Assembly (NCBI GenBank): GCA_016183935.1
Contig: JACPDR010000028.1
Location: forward strand, 1 to 64,000
Source of the DNA: Caulobacterales bacterium
Lineage (GTDB): Bacteria; Pseudomonadota; Alphaproteobacteria; Caulobacterales; Caulobacteraceae
Direction: 5' to 3'
DNA: 64,000 nt
The notes under the pieces are model-generated. The model saw only the letters and a list, made by a program, of their open reading frames with translations, was not told the DNA's origin and ran no database searches. Position numbers and translations under genes: made by a program. This document shows positions 25,392 through 34,840 of the stretch, in pieces (the first letter of the stretch is position 1; the number at the start of each line of letters is the position of its first letter).

Positions 25392-26897
25392 TCACGCATC
25401 CGTGTCCGGACGATCGGTGATCCGCCGCACGACGGCCACGAGGTCCGCGCGGGCGGCCACAACCTGTCCGGGACGCTCCGCCTTCCACGCCTCGTTGTCG
25501 GTGATTTCGGCGGCCCGTGCGCGTCCGGCGTCCAGATCCTTGACGGTCACCTGGCCGGCCGCGATTTCGTCGCCCCCGAGGATCACCACCGCCGGCGCGC
25601 CGCGGCGGTCGGCGTATTTCATCTGCGCCTTCATGCCGGCCCGACCGAGGTAGAGTTCGGCCGCAATCCCGGCGTTGCGCAGCTCGGACACGGCGTCGAG
25701 GTAGTGCTGCGTGTCGGTTTCGGAAAAGACGATCACGACCACCGGCCCGCGGGTCGCGTCCTCGCCGCCTCGGCCCGCGGCGCGCAGAGCCGACGCCAGC
25801 CGGGACACGCCGAACGAGAAGCCGGTCGCCGGCAGCCGTTCGCCGGTGAACCGCGCCACCAGGTCGTCGTAGCGCCCGCCCCCGCCGATCGAGCCGAAGC
25901 GCACCGGCCGGCCCCTGTCGTCGGTGGTCTCCAGCAGCAGCTCGGCCTCGAACACGGCCCCGGTGTAGTATTCCAGCCCGCGCACGATGGTCGGGTCGAA
26001 GCGCACCGAGGCCTGGCCGACCTTCATCGCGCCCAGCGCCCGGTCAATGGCGGCCAGTTCGGCCAGCGCCGCCTCGCCCGCGGCGCCGATGTTTCCCGAC
26101 CGCGCCACCGCGTCCAGGGTTTCGGCCCGCGAGGCCTGCCCGTCTCCGGCCGAGGCCAGGAACCCCTCGATGGCGGAGACGACCGTCGAGGGTAGCCGCG
26201 CGCCCTTGGTGTAGTCGCCGGACTCGTCCAGCCGCCCTTCGCCGAGCAGGGCGGCGACGCCCTCCCAGCCCAGCCGGTCGTATTTGTCGATGGCCCTGAG
26301 CGCGGTCAGCTTCTGGCCCGCGTCCTCGATCCCGCCGGCCTCGAACAGGCCATCGAACAGTTTGCGGTTCGAGACGCGGATCACCGCCTGGTCGGCGGAC
26401 AGGCCCGCCGCCTGCAGGCCCTCGCAGGCCATGGCGATGATCTCGGCGTCGGCCTCGGGCCGGTCCGAGCCGACGGTGTCGGCGTCGCACTGCACGAACT
26501 CGCGGAAGCGGCCGGGGCCGGGCTTCTCGTTCCTCCACACCGGCCCGAAGGCGTAACGGCGGAACGGCTTGGGCAGGGTCTCCCAGTTCTCGGCCGCGAA
26601 CCGGGCCAGCGGCGCGGTCAGGTCGTAACGCAGCGCCATCCACTCGCCGTTCCCCTCGGCGTCGGGATCGTCCTGAAGGGCGAAGACGCCCTCGTTCGGG
26701 CGGTCGGCGTCGGGCAGGAATTTGCCGAGGGCGTCGGCGTATTCGAAGGCGCCGGTGTCCAGCGGCTCGAAGCCCCAGCGCTCGTAGACGGCGGACACCC
26801 GCGTCACCAGCCGGCGCTCGGCGATCAGGTCGCGGCCGCGCCGGTCGGCGAACCCCCGCGGGCTGCGGGCTTCGGGTCGGATGGGAGCGTCGGTCAT
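25392..26897 (-). CDS. hisS: Histidyl-tRNA synthetase, alphaproteobacterial type
   Basis: 501 residues, longer than the E. coli enzyme (about 424). Class II synthetase that charges tRNA-His. Motif 2 reads WRNEKPGPGRFREFVQCDADTVG, and the His-specific stretch is VRGLEYYTGAVFEAEL; motif 3 is around FSFGVSRLASAL. The C-terminal anticodon domain runs from about residue 395, with LRNAGIAAELYLGRAGMKAQMKYADRRGAPAVVILG. The CDAD variant in motif 2 marks the group in which tRNA-His lacks the usual extra G at position -1, described in Caulobacter and relatives. It is the first gene of a minus-strand stretch that continues with the downstream membrane proteins only on the upstream side; its own downstream side holds a terminator. 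Confidence 0.95.
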   Translation of the reverse strand: MTDAPIRPEARSPRGFADRRGRDLIAERRLVTRVSAVYERWGFEPLDTGAFEYADALGKFLPDADRPNEGVFALQDDPDAEGNGEWMALRYDLTAPLARFAAENWETLPKPFRRYAFGPVWRNEKPGPGRFREFVQCDADTVGSDRPEADAEIIAMACEGLQAAGLSADQAVIRVSNRKLFDGLFEAGGIEDAGQKLTALRAIDKYDRLGWEGVAALLGEGRLDESGDYTKGARLPSTVVSAIEGFLASAGDGQASRAETLDAVARSGNIGAAGEAALAELAAIDRALGAMKVGQASVRFDPTIVRGLEYYTGAVFEAELLLETTDDRGRPVRFGSIGGGGRYDDLVARFTGERLPATGFSFGVSRLASALRAAGRGGEDATRGPVVVIVFSETDTQHYLDAVSELRNAGIAAELYLGRAGMKAQMKYADRRGAPAVVILGGDEIAAGQVTVKDLDAGRARAAEITDNEAWKAERPGQVVAARADLVAVVRRITDRPDTDA

Positions 26898-26949
26898 GCC
26901 GCGCTTCCTAGAGGAGCGCGAGGCGAGGGTCGAGGGGCTCGCCCGAAGC

Positions 26950-28221
26950 TCAGACCGAGACCGGATCGGCCAGGCCGACCGCCGCCGTCGTCTTGCGGAT
27001 CGGCACCCACCGCCGATAGGTCAGGCAGCGCCATCCCCACTCCAGCGGTCCCATCTGGAACACCGACAGCCACAGCGGCGACCAGATCAGCTGCGCCGCC
27101 CACACTCCGCCGATGATCATCCACATCTCGGGCCAGCCGATCTGTCCGTACCAGCCCAGACCGCGACCGCCGTAGAAGATCGTCGTCATGATCAGGGTCT
27201 GGGTCAGGTAGTTGGTGAAGGCCATGCGGCCGGCGCAGGCCAGCGGATAGAGGATCGGTTTCAGCCCGAACCGCGCCAGCAGGATCAGGGCGCCGGCGTA
27301 GGCCAGCGACGCGAGCGGCGCGAGGAAGGTGTTGAAGACCCGGGTGTTGGTTTCGGCGAAGGGGAAGCCGGCGGCGATGACCGCGGCGGAATCCCGCCAG
27401 ATCAGCCACAGGGCGGCCGCGCCCGCGGCGACGGACAGGCCATAGACCCACGTGGGCGACCGACCGGCGAGGAAGCCCGCCTTGAACAGGCCCATGCCGA
27501 TCATCATCAGCGCGGCCGTCGCCGGCAGGAAGGCGATCAGCATGAAGGGAGAGACGCCGACCCACTCCTGCATCAGGTGCAGGGTCACCGACACCGCGTC
27601 GCCGCGGAACGGCGCGATCATCGCCTGCACCTTGGCCGGATCGTTGATCCAGCCGGCGCCTTCCATGGCCTGGGCCAGGGTGTCGGGCGGCGCGAGCGCC
27701 AGCATCGACATCATGCCGACGTAGAGGGCCGAGCAGATCACATTGAGGCTGACGCCGACGATCAGGAGCCGGCGCGCGCTCCATGAGCGCACCAGCATCA
27801 CGAACACGCCGGTCCAGGCGTAGAGCAGAAGGATGTCGCCGAACCAGAAGGCGAGCCCGTGGACCAGGCCGAAGATCGCCAGCCAGAACAGCCGGCTGCG
27901 CAGCAGCCTGCCCCGCGCCTTGTCCGGGCGCTCGCCGCCGATCAGGAAGATCGACGCGCCGAACAGCATCGAGAACAGGGTGCGCATCTTGTCCTGGAAG
28001 AAGACGTGCATGATCTGCCAGCCCTGCGCCGCCTCGGCGTCGAACCCGGGCTGAAGCGTCGGGTTGCTGAACACCACATGGGGCCAGGCGAAGGTCATGG
28101 CGTTCGCGGTCAGGATGCCCAGAACGGCCAAGCCGCGGACGACGTCGAGGCTGAACAGGCGGTCGGCGGCGCGGACCGGCGCGAGCGCCGCTTGCGGTTG
28201 GGACGGTTCGACGGCGGCCAT
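26950..28221 (-). CDS. DUF418 family membrane protein
   Basis: 423 residues with about ten membrane segments. The N-terminus SLDVVRGLAVLGILTANAMTFAWP, the MLFGASIFLI segment and the C-terminal DUF418 block (RMAFTNYLTQTLIMTTIFYG, then PLEWGWRCLTYRRWVPI) identify the family. DUF418 proteins are putative transporters or acyltransferase-like membrane proteins; the function is not established. The start at 28221 is the first ATG and lies behind a non-coding stretch of about 90 bases. It is on the same strand as hisS with a 52-base gap, so co-transcription is possible. Confidence 0.9.
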   Translation of the reverse strand: MAAVEPSQPQAALAPVRAADRLFSLDVVRGLAVLGILTANAMTFAWPHVVFSNPTLQPGFDAEAAQGWQIMHVFFQDKMRTLFSMLFGASIFLIGGERPDKARGRLLRSRLFWLAIFGLVHGLAFWFGDILLLYAWTGVFVMLVRSWSARRLLIVGVSLNVICSALYVGMMSMLALAPPDTLAQAMEGAGWINDPAKVQAMIAPFRGDAVSVTLHLMQEWVGVSPFMLIAFLPATAALMMIGMGLFKAGFLAGRSPTWVYGLSVAAGAAALWLIWRDSAAVIAAGFPFAETNTRVFNTFLAPLASLAYAGALILLARFGLKPILYPLACAGRMAFTNYLTQTLIMTTIFYGGRGLGWYGQIGWPEMWMIIGGVWAAQLIWSPLWLSVFQMGPLEWGWRCLTYRRWVPIRKTTAAVGLADPVSV

Positions 28222-28312
28222 GGCGTTTCCCCCACTCAGGCGAGGGGCAGCTTGGCCCTAACGGCGGCGGCGTCAAACTGAATTTGCTGTAACCGTTCGG
28301 CCGGGGCGCGGC

Positions 28313-28894
28313 TCAGTCCGGCTCGCGTTCGCCCATAAGGCCCAGTCGGTCGCGCACCTCCGGCTGCGGCCGGAAGGCGATGAAGGCGGCGCACAGGCCG
28401 GCCCAGAGGGCGTAGCTGACGCCGACCAGCACCGCGATCGAAAGCCCGCCGACGCCATAGATCAGCAACGAGGTCTCGCTGCCGCCGACTGCCTCGCCGA
28501 CGTTGGCCGCGCTGAACCACTGCAGCACCGACTGCACCAGGGCGAACACCGCGCCCAGCGCTGCCGCCAGCAGGCCGCCGTAGAACATGAAGCGCCAGAT
28601 CACCCCCAGCCGGGTCGCCGGCCGTCCGGTGCGTCGCCGCTCCTTGTCCAGCAGCCACAGGCCGCCCGGCACGGCCAGCAGGCCGATGAACAGCACCAGA
28701 AGCCGCCAGTCGAGCTCCAGCCCCGGCACCCAATTGCGCGGCGGCCACAACGGCAGGGTGATGAGCAGCGGCGGCCACAGCCCGCCCAGGATCGCCGCCA
28801 GCACGATGCGGTGCGGCTCGCGCCGCCACGCCACGCGCTGCTGGCCCGGGAAGTCCTCGGGACGCTCCAGCGGGGGCAGTTTCGGGCGGATCAT
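28313..28894 (-). CDS. Membrane protein of unknown function
   Basis: 193 residues. A polar N-terminus (RPKLPPLERPEDFPGQQRVAWRREP) is followed by four predicted membrane segments: about 28-50, 62-82, 98-120 and 143-168. A short charged tail ends EREPD. I recognise no domain. The ATG overlaps the stop of the 3-hydroxyacyl-CoA dehydrogenase gene by four bases (ATGA), which argues for coupled translation and makes the gene call firm, although the functional link is unclear. Confidence 0.75.
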   Translation of the reverse strand: MIRPKLPPLERPEDFPGQQRVAWRREPHRIVLAAILGGLWPPLLITLPLWPPRNWVPGLELDWRLLVLFIGLLAVPGGLWLLDKERRRTGRPATRLGVIWRFMFYGGLLAAALGAVFALVQSVLQWFSAANVGEAVGGSETSLLIYGVGGLSIAVLVGVSYALWAGLCAAFIAFRPQPEVRDRLGLMGEREPD

Positions 28895-29769
28895 CGGGTC
28901 GGCGCCGGCGTGTCGCCGGAATAGTCGTAGAAGCCGCGCCCGGACTTGCGTCCCAGCCAGCCGGCCTCGACGTATTTCACCAGCAGCGGGCAGGGCCGGT
29001 ATTTGCTGTCGGCCAGGCCGTCGTAGAGCACGTTCATGATGGCCAGGACGACATCCAGTCCCATGAAGTCGGCCAGCTCCAGCGGCCCCATCGGATGGTT
29101 GGCCCCCAGCTTCAGCGCCTTGTCGATCGACGCCACGTTCCCGACCCCCTCGTACAGGGTGTAGATCGCCTCGTTGATCATCGGCACCAGGATGCGGTTG
29201 ACGATGAAGGCGGGGAAGTCCTCGGCGTTGGTGGTGGTCTTGCCCAGGCTCTCGGCGAAGGCCACGGCGATGTCGTAGGTCTCGGCCGAGGTGGCGATGC
29301 CGCGGATGATCTCGACCAGCTTCATCACCGGGGCCGGCTTCATGAAGTGCAGGCCGATGAAGCGCTCGGGCCGGTCGGTGGCCGAGGCCAGCCGGGTGAT
29401 CGAGATGGACGAGGTGTTCGACGCCAGCAGCGTCGTCGGCCCCAGATGCGGGACCAGGTCGGCGAGGATGGCCTTCTTGACCGCCTCGTCCTCGACCGCC
29501 GCCTCGATGACCAGGTCGGCCTTGGCCGCCTCGGCCAGGGACTTCGCCGGCCGGATCCGGGCGAGGGCGGCGTCGGCGTCGGCCTGGGAGGTCAGCGCGC
29601 GCGCCACCTGACGGGCCAGGCTGGCGGCGATGGCTCCCTGGGCCTGCGGCACGCGCTCGGGCGCGGCGTCGTGCAGGAGGACGTCATAGCCGCCCGCGGC
29701 GACGGCCTGGGCGATGCCCGCGCCCATCTGGCCCGCGCCGACGATGGCGACTGATCGGATCGTGGTCAT
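28891..29769 (-). CDS. 3-hydroxybutyryl-CoA dehydrogenase
   Basis: 292 residues, typical of the stand-alone family (FadB2/Hbd/PaaH). Oxidises or reduces 3-hydroxyacyl-CoA with NAD(P). The Rossmann fold begins VAIVGAGQMGAGIAQ near residue 8. The catalytic His/Glu dyad region is GLHFMKPAPVMKLVEIIRG, and the conserved FPAFIVNRILVPMINEAI helix begins the C-terminal domain, which ends GRGFYDYS. The start at 29769 is used because the family begins directly before the Rossmann strand; a frame to 29814 adds 15 unconserved residues. It may act with the PHA depolymerase at 10589 in C4 carbon metabolism. Confidence 0.93.
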   Translation of the reverse strand: MTTIRSVAIVGAGQMGAGIAQAVAAGGYDVLLHDAAPERVPQAQGAIAASLARQVARALTSQADADAALARIRPAKSLAEAAKADLVIEAAVEDEAVKKAILADLVPHLGPTTLLASNTSSISITRLASATDRPERFIGLHFMKPAPVMKLVEIIRGIATSAETYDIAVAFAESLGKTTTNAEDFPAFIVNRILVPMINEAIYTLYEGVGNVASIDKALKLGANHPMGPLELADFMGLDVVLAIMNVLYDGLADSKYRPCPLLVKYVEAGWLGRKSGRGFYDYSGDTPAPTR

Positions 29770-29896
29770 GAAGTCCGGTGTACTGGCGGGCGCGAGGCCC
29801 GAACGGAGCGGCACCCTAGACGGCCTGCCGGGCGGCGCAAGCGCCCGCCGGCCTCCGCCGCTTCGCTCCGGTCCGCCTGTCGCCCCCCGGTCACGC

Positions 29897-30202
29897 CTAG
29901 CCCAGCACCTGGATCAGGAAGGGGGCGCTCATCTCGTTGAACAGGATGCGCAGGAAGTGGATGGCCAGCAACGCCACGATCGGCGTGATGTCCAGCCCGC
30001 CCAGCGGCGGAATGAACCTGCGGAACGGGGCGAGGATCGGCCCGGTGAGGGCGTCGAGGGCCGACGCCACCTGGTTCACGAAGCGGTTGCGGTGGTTGAT
30101 CACGTCGAAGGCGAACAGCCAGCTCAGGATGGCCGACAGTATGATCGCCCACGTCATGAGCGACAGGATGGTGTTGACCAGCCAGACGATGGCGATGCCC
30201 AT
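29897..30202 (-). CDS. YggT family membrane protein
   Basis: 101 residues. Two hydrophobic segments (about 3-30 and 72-96) flank the YggT core VINHRNRFVNQVASALDALTGPILAPFRRFIPPLGGLDITPIV, of which the TGPILAPFRRFIPPLGGLD stretch is the family signature. YggT proteins are linked to cell division, cell shape and osmotic tolerance in different bacteria, without an agreed mechanism. The ATG at 30202 fits the family start; the reading frame further upstream overlaps the tRNA gene and is not coding. It appears to stand alone. Confidence 0.92.
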   Translation of the reverse strand: MGIAIVWLVNTILSLMTWAIILSAILSWLFAFDVINHRNRFVNQVASALDALTGPILAPFRRFIPPLGGLDITPIVALLAIHFLRILFNEMSAPFLIQVLG

Positions 30203-30364
30203 GAAACGGCTCTCCCGAAATGCAGCCCCGCTTCTAGCGCGTCGATCCGGCCTGTCCAAGGATTCGCGAGCCGACGCGGCGATTGGCGCCGAACACCGTT
30301 GACACCACCGCCCCCCCGCTCGTATGTCGCGCCCTCGCCTGAACCCGACGTTCCAGTGGGTCGG

Positions 30365-30440
<76 letters not shown>

Positions 30441-30609
30441 TCCCGCTCCGCGCAGACGCGCCGGCGGGATCGGCGGGCGCCGTGGCGCCGGCCACACGAT
30501 CGTCCCACGAAACCTGACAGCCGCATTCAGCCTGCTTGACGTCGAACGGTGTTTGGCGTGGAGTTCGTAACGGGCTGAACCACAGGAAGTCTTTGGGGGA
30601 ATCAATCAC

Positions 30610-31077
30610 ATGAACCGTCTCATCAGCGCGCTGGCGCTCGCCGCCACCCTCGCCATTCCCGGCGCCGCCGCCGCCCAGAACGCCAGTCTGACCGCCAATT
30701 TCGGCGAGGTCCGTCTCAGCGCCGGCTTCACGCCGGATCCGCACCGGGTCAGCCTGACCGCCGGCGGCTCGATCGACGCCTATACCGACACCAACCTGCC
30801 GGCGGCCTGCGTCGGGGACATTTCCGACGCGCCGGACTATGAGGTCACCTACGAGGCCGGCTCTCTGCCGCTGGTGTTCCGCACCCGCTCGTCGACCGAC
30901 ACCACCCTGATCATCAACGGTCCGGACAATCGCTGGTACTGCGACGATGACAGCTGGGGCGACGGCGACGCCGAGGTCCGTTTCAACCGCCCGTCCAGCG
31001 GCACCTACGACATCTGGATCGGCACCTTCAGCGGCGGTACGGCCTCGGCCGCCCTGCTGATCACCGAAACGCCCTGA
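30610..31077 (+). CDS. Small secreted beta-rich protein of unknown function
   Basis: 155 residues. Signal peptide MNRLISALALAATLAIPGAAAAQ. The mature domain contains NFGEVRLSAGFTPDPHRVSLTAGG and a C-terminal block SGTYDIWIGTFSGGTASAALLITE, which resembles the beta-sandwich of pre-peptidase C-terminal (PPC-like) domains; similar stand-alone proteins in alphaproteobacteria are sometimes labelled peptidase S1, but no catalytic triad is visible. Two cysteines (AACVGD and WYCDDD) could form a disulfide. Located in the periplasm or outside. AGGA lies about 20 bases before the ATG, which is far; the start is still the best available. A terminator follows 56 bases after the stop. Confidence 0.75.
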   Translation: MNRLISALALAATLAIPGAAAAQNASLTANFGEVRLSAGFTPDPHRVSLTAGGSIDAYTDTNLPAACVGDISDAPDYEVTYEAGSLPLVFRTRSSTDTTLIINGPDNRWYCDDDSWGDGDAEVRFNRPSSGTYDIWIGTFSGGTASAALLITETP

Positions 31078-31132
31078 CGGGGGCCGGAGCACGCGCAAGC
31101 AGCAAGCGACCGCGTCGCGAGCGATAGCGCCC

Positions 31133-31168
31133 AAAAAGCGCCCCGACGGTCCGCCGTCGGGGCGTTTT
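31133..31168. terminator. Bidirectional terminator between the secreted protein gene and ptsH
   Basis: Arms CGCCCCGACGG and CCGTCGGGGCG (11 bp) with a 4-base loop, an A-tract on the left and TTTT on the right. It serves the plus-strand gene ending at 31077 and the minus-strand ptsH ending at 31171. Confidence 0.88.
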
Positions 31169-31170
31169 CG

Positions 31171-31458
31171 TTATTGTTCCTCGTCGAAGCGCCGGCCGAC
31201 CAGGTCCGCCAGCGCCGCCACCGCCGCCTCGGCCTCGGCCCCCTCGGCGACGATCTCGATGCCGCAGCCGTTGCCCGCCCCCAGCATCAGCAGGCCCATG
31301 ATCGACAGGGCGTTGACGGTCACGCCGTCGCGGGTGACGTGGACCTCGGCGTCGAAGCTGGAGGCCAGCTTGACGAATTTGGCGCTGGCCCGGGCGTGCA
31401 GCCCGCGGGTGTTGCAGATGTTGGCGGTCGCCGCCGCCTTGCCGGAAACGTCGCTCAT
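31171..31458 (-). CDS. ptsH: Phosphocarrier protein HPr
   Basis: 95 residues. The active-site motif NTRGLHARASAKFVKLA has the phospho-accepting His at about residue 21; MGLLMLGAGNGCGIEIVAEG contains the region around Ser46, the site used by HPr kinase. HPr passes phosphate between EI and EIIA proteins. No sugar permease or EI gene is present in the window, so a regulatory role is likely. Its ATG overlaps the EIIA stop by four bases (ATGA); the order hprK, EIIA, ptsH after chvG is typical of alphaproteobacteria. Confidence 0.95.
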   Translation of the reverse strand: MSDVSGKAAATANICNTRGLHARASAKFVKLASSFDAEVHVTRDGVTVNALSIMGLLMLGAGNGCGIEIVAEGAEAEAAVAALADLVGRRFDEEQ

Positions 31459-31859
31459 TTCTCGCCCTGCAGGACCCAGCTGGCCACCGAGATGTATTTG
31501 CGCCCGGCGTCCTGGGCGTGGGCGACGCAGGCCTGCAGCGGCTCGCGCCCGCGCACGCTGGCCAGCTTGATCAGCATCGGCAGGTTCAGCCCGGCGATGA
31601 CCTCGGCGTGGGTCTCCTCCATCACCGAGATGGCCAGGTTCGAGGGCGTGCCGCCGAACATATCGGTCAGCAGGATGACGCCGTCGCCGTCGTCGACGGC
31701 GCGCGCGGCGTCGACGATGTCGCGCCGGCGGCGCTCCATGTCGTCCTCGGGGCCGATGCAGATGGCGGCGACGCCGCGCTGCGGCCCGACGACATGCTCC
31801 ATGGCCGACAGGAATTCCGAGGCCAGACCCCCGTGGGTGACGATCACCAGGCCGATCAT
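31455..31859 (-). CDS. PTS EIIA component, mannose/fructose-sorbose type
   Basis: 134 residues. A stand-alone EIIA domain: IGLVIVTHGGLASEFL with the phospho-accepting His 9, then VILLTDMFGGTPSNLAI and an alpha/beta fold ending in SVASWVL. No EIIB/C/D partners are nearby, so it is probably a regulatory phospho-acceptor, as in the alphaproteobacterial phosphotransfer chain. The gene overlaps ptsH by four bases and lies 89 bases downstream of hprK; no rapZ gene, often found between hprK and EIIA in relatives, occupies that gap. Confidence 0.95.
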   Translation of the reverse strand: MIGLVIVTHGGLASEFLSAMEHVVGPQRGVAAICIGPEDDMERRRRDIVDAARAVDDGDGVILLTDMFGGTPSNLAISVMEETHAEVIAGLNLPMLIKLASVRGREPLQACVAHAQDAGRKYISVASWVLQGEK

Positions 31860-31948
31860 GAAGGCTTCACCAAGACTCGCGCCCCCGCGTCCCGACGGTC
31901 CGCTGGACCGGTCGCAAGCCGGGCGGCATAGCCCAAACGCGCGGCGGG

Positions 31949-32380
31949 TTAAAGCCGGGCGAGCGCCGCCGCGACCTTTTCGGCCGCCGAGGCCTCGAAT
32001 CCGTTTAGGCGGAGCACCGGCAGCGCCACGCCCTCGACCGTCCGCGCGGCGGGCTCCGGCAGGCGCTCGATCGGCCCGTCGGTCAGCTCCACGGCCAGCG
32101 ACAGCCGCGTCAGGCCCCGCGCGCAGGCGGGGACGATGCCGACGCCCCGCACCTCCATCCGGCCGGCGATGGTCTCGGGCGCCACGGCGTACAGCGTCCC
32201 GGCCGAGGCGGTCACATGGACGTAGTCGTCGGCCACCAGCCGCCAGCCCCGCCCGAGCAACCGCAGCGTCAGGTCGCTCTTGCCCGCGCCCGCCGGTCCG
32301 GTGATCAGCACCGCGCGCCAGCCGACGCCCGGCGTCCAGCGCGCCGCCACCGTGCCGTGCAGGGGCTGGCGGCCGCTCAC
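31949..32380 (-). CDS. hprK: HPr kinase/phosphorylase, short alphaproteobacterial form
   Basis: 143 residues, about half the length of the Firmicutes enzyme (around 310), because the N-terminal domain is absent; this short form is common in alphaproteobacteria. Walker A is GPAGAGKS (about 28-35), the VADDYVHV segment follows, and the signature EVRGVGIVP is present. It phosphorylates a serine of HPr. Its ATG overlaps the chvG stop by four bases (ATGA), tying the PTS proteins to the ChvG/ChvI system. Confidence 0.92.
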   Translation of the reverse strand: MSGRQPLHGTVAARWTPGVGWRAVLITGPAGAGKSDLTLRLLGRGWRLVADDYVHVTASAGTLYAVAPETIAGRMEVRGVGIVPACARGLTRLSLAVELTDGPIERLPEPAARTVEGVALPVLRLNGFEASAAEKVAAALARL

Positions 32381-34023
32381 GCCCGACGTCCGGTCGCGGC
32401 GGCGGGCAGGGCGACCTCGAAGCGCGCGCCCAGAATTTCGCCGCCCGGCCCGGCCCGGTTCTCGGCCCAGACCTGTCCGCCGTGCGCCTCGACGATCTGC
32501 TTGACGATGGACAGGCCGAGCCCGGAATTGGTCCCGAACGCCGTGCCGCGTGGCCGCGAGGTGTAGAAGCGCTCGAACACCGTCTCCAGGTTCTCGGGCG
32601 GGATGCCCGGCCCGTCGTCGTCGACCCGCACCCGCACCGGCCGGTCGGGATCGATGTCGCCGCGCGACAGGCTGATCCGCACCACGCCGCCCGGCGGGCT
32701 GAACGAACGGGCGTTGTCGATCAGGTTGCGGAACACCTGCCCCAACGGCCCGTCGCGGCCGCGGATCACGGCGTGCTCGGGGGCCGAGGCGGCGAAGGTC
32801 ACATGCACCCCGCCGTCCGGCTGGACCCCGGCCTCGTACACCCCGACGATTTCGCTCAGCAGCACGGTCAGGTCGATGGTGCGCGGCCGGTCGCGGTTCA
32901 GCTCGGCGTCGAGGCGAGAGGCGTTGGAGATGTCGGTGATCAGCCGGTCCAGCCGCCGCACGTCCTGCTGCAGCAAGGCCGTCAGCTTCCCGCGCTGCGC
33001 CTCGGTCCTGACCAGCGGCAGGGTCTCCAGCGCCGAGCGGATCGAGGTCAGGGGGTTCTTGATCTCGTGGGCCACGTCGGCGGCGAACCGTTCGATGGCG
33101 TCCATCCGGTCCGACAGGGTCTCGGTCATGGTCTCCAGCGACCGCGCCAGGTCGCCGATCTCGTCCTTGCGGTGGTCGAGATCGGGCAGGGAGATGGCCC
33201 GGGCCCGCTGCAGCCGCACCGCGTCCGCCGCCGCCGACAGCCGCATCACCGGGCGCGCCACGAACAGGTGCAGCAGCAGGGACGACAGCAGCGACACGAA
33301 CAGGGCGACGAGGGCGAACGGCATCAGCGCCAGCCGCTGCGCCGCCAGCGTCTCGTCGACGTCGCCGGCCTCAAGGGTCAGCACGCCTAGAACCTGCTCG
33401 ACATGGCGCACCGGGATGGACACCGACACCACCCGGTCGCCGCTTTCGGACATCCGCAGGGTCGCCGTCGAGCGGCCGTCGAGCGCGGCCTCCACCTCCT
33501 CGGCCAGGGCGCGCCGCGCTTGGGCGAGCGTGCGGCTGTTCTTCGCCTTCTCCCGTGCGTCCGGGGCCACGGGCGGACTGCCGGCGGGCAGGGCGGGCGG
33601 CAGCGGTTCGCCCGAGATGGCCTCGGTCACCTCATAGCTGTCGGCGACCTGGATGCCGTCGACATCGAACAGCCGCGCCCGCTGGCCCGCGGGGATGAAG
33701 TTGTCGCGGAGCCAGCGGCTGGCCTCGATATAGTTGAGCTCGGGCGTCGGCTCGCCGCGGGTGACGCCGATCTGCGGCTCCCCCAGCACCTGCACCAGCA
33801 GTTCGGCCTGCGCCTCCAGCGTCTCCTGCCGGGCCTCGATGAGGCTGCGGCTCCACTCGTTCAACGCCAGCGCCCCGACGAACAGGATCAGCAGGCTGAG
33901 CAGGTTGAGGGCGAGGATGAAGCCGCCCAGCCGCGAGCCCCCGAACCGTTTGGGGCGGCGCGGCCGGTCGTCGTCGGCCGCTTCGGCCGGCTCAGCTTTC
34001 GCGATAGCGGTATCCGACGCCAT
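32377..34023 (-). CDS. chvG: Sensor histidine kinase ChvG
   Basis: 548 residues. A cytoplasmic Pro/Arg-rich N-terminus, a membrane segment (about 30-53), a periplasmic sensor domain of about 220 residues, a second membrane segment (about 240-262) and a HAMP region ([19 protein letters not shown]). The H-box is [24 protein letters not shown]-binding boxes are [27 protein letters not shown] and [17 protein letters not shown]. ChvG senses envelope, acid or osmotic stress in alphaproteobacteria and phosphorylates ChvI. It begins within the last 32 bases of chvI and overlaps hprK at the 3' end, so chvI-chvG-hprK is one unit. Confidence 0.94.
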   Translation of the reverse strand: MASDTAIAKAEPAEAADDDRPRRPKRFGGSRLGGFILALNLLSLLILFVGALALNEWSRSLIEARQETLEAQAELLVQVLGEPQIGVTRGEPTPELNYIEASRWLRDNFIPAGQRARLFDVDGIQVADSYEVTEAISGEPLPPALPAGSPPVAPDAREKAKNSRTLAQARRALAEEVEAALDGRSTATLRMSESGDRVVSVSIPVRHVEQVLGVLTLEAGDVDETLAAQRLALMPFALVALFVSLLSSLLLHLFVARPVMRLSAAADAVRLQRARAISLPDLDHRKDEIGDLARSLETMTETLSDRMDAIERFAADVAHEIKNPLTSIRSALETLPLVRTEAQRGKLTALLQQDVRRLDRLITDISNASRLDAELNRDRPRTIDLTVLLSEIVGVYEAGVQPDGGVHVTFAASAPEHAVIRGRDGPLGQVFRNLIDNARSFSPPGGVVRISLSRGDIDPDRPVRVRVDDDGPGIPPENLETVFERFYTSRPRGTAFGTNSGLGLSIVKQIVEAHGGQVWAENRAGPGGEILGARFEVALPAAATGRRA

Positions 34024-34696
34024 ACAGGGTCTCGATGGCGTCGAACTCGGGGTCGACTACCCGGAACTTCTTTCGCATCCGCTTGACGTGGCTGTCGATG
34101 GTGCGGTCGTCGACATAGACCTGGTCGTCGTAGGCGGCGTCCATCAGGTTGTCGCGGCTCTTTACGAAGCCGGGCCGCTGGGCCAGCGCCTGCAGCAGCA
34201 GGAATTCGGTCACGGTCAGCTTCACCGGCTTTCCGTCCCAGGTGCACTCGTGCCGGGCCGGGTCCATCGACAGCTTGCCGCGCTTGATGGCCTTGGTGGA
34301 GCCGTCGCCCGAGGGTTCGGGCTCGCCCCCGTCCGCGCCGGTGCGCCGCAGCAGCGCCTTGACCCGTTCGATCAGCAGCCGCTGGCTGAACGGCTTGTGG
34401 ATGTAGTCGTCGGCGCCGAGGTTGAAGCCGAGGATCTCGTCGATCTCCTCGTCCTTGGAGGTCAGCATGATCACCGGGACCTGCGAGGTCTGGCGCAGTC
34501 GGCGCAGGACCTCCATTCCGTCCATCCGGGGCATCTTCACGTCGAGGATGGCCAGGTCCGGCGGATTCGATTCCAGCGCCTCGAGACCGGAGGCGCCGTC
34601 ATGATAGGCGGTGATCTTGTGGCCATGGCTTTCCAGCGCCAGCGAGACGGAGGCCACGATGTTTTCGTCGTCGTCGACGAGGGTGATGTTGGCCAA
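33992..34696 (-). CDS. chvI: Response regulator ChvI
   Basis: 234 residues if started at the TTG at 34696, which has AAGGAG seven bases upstream and gives the family N-terminus ([21 protein letters not shown]). An alternative frame to 34729 adds unconserved residues. Receiver domain with acceptor Asp in [13 protein letters not shown], Thr/Ser in MLTSKDE and Lys in YIHKPFSQ; OmpR-type winged helix with [24 protein letters not shown] and [12 protein letters not shown]. ChvI regulates envelope-stress and exopolysaccharide genes in this class. It is divergent from a large unknown gene with a 144-base, relatively AT-rich promoter gap. Confidence 0.93.
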   Translation of the reverse strand: MANITLVDDDENIVASVSLALESHGHKITAYHDGASGLEALESNPPDLAILDVKMPRMDGMEVLRRLRQTSQVPVIMLTSKDEEIDEILGFNLGADDYIHKPFSQRLLIERVKALLRRTGADGGEPEPSGDGSTKAIKRGKLSMDPARHECTWDGKPVKLTVTEFLLLQALAQRPGFVKSRDNLMDAAYDDQVYVDDRTIDSHVKRMRKKFRVVDPEFDAIETLYGVGYRYRES

Positions 34697-34840
34697 GGCG
34701 CTCTCCTTGCAGGCTTCCCGTTCCCGCACTCAACGCGCGGCAAGCGTAACCGTTCTAAATCAACTGGGTGAGATTACGGCGATAAAATGGGCCGCCCCGC
34801 CGGAATGCGCAATGAAACCCGCCCTTAAAGCCTTGGCGCC

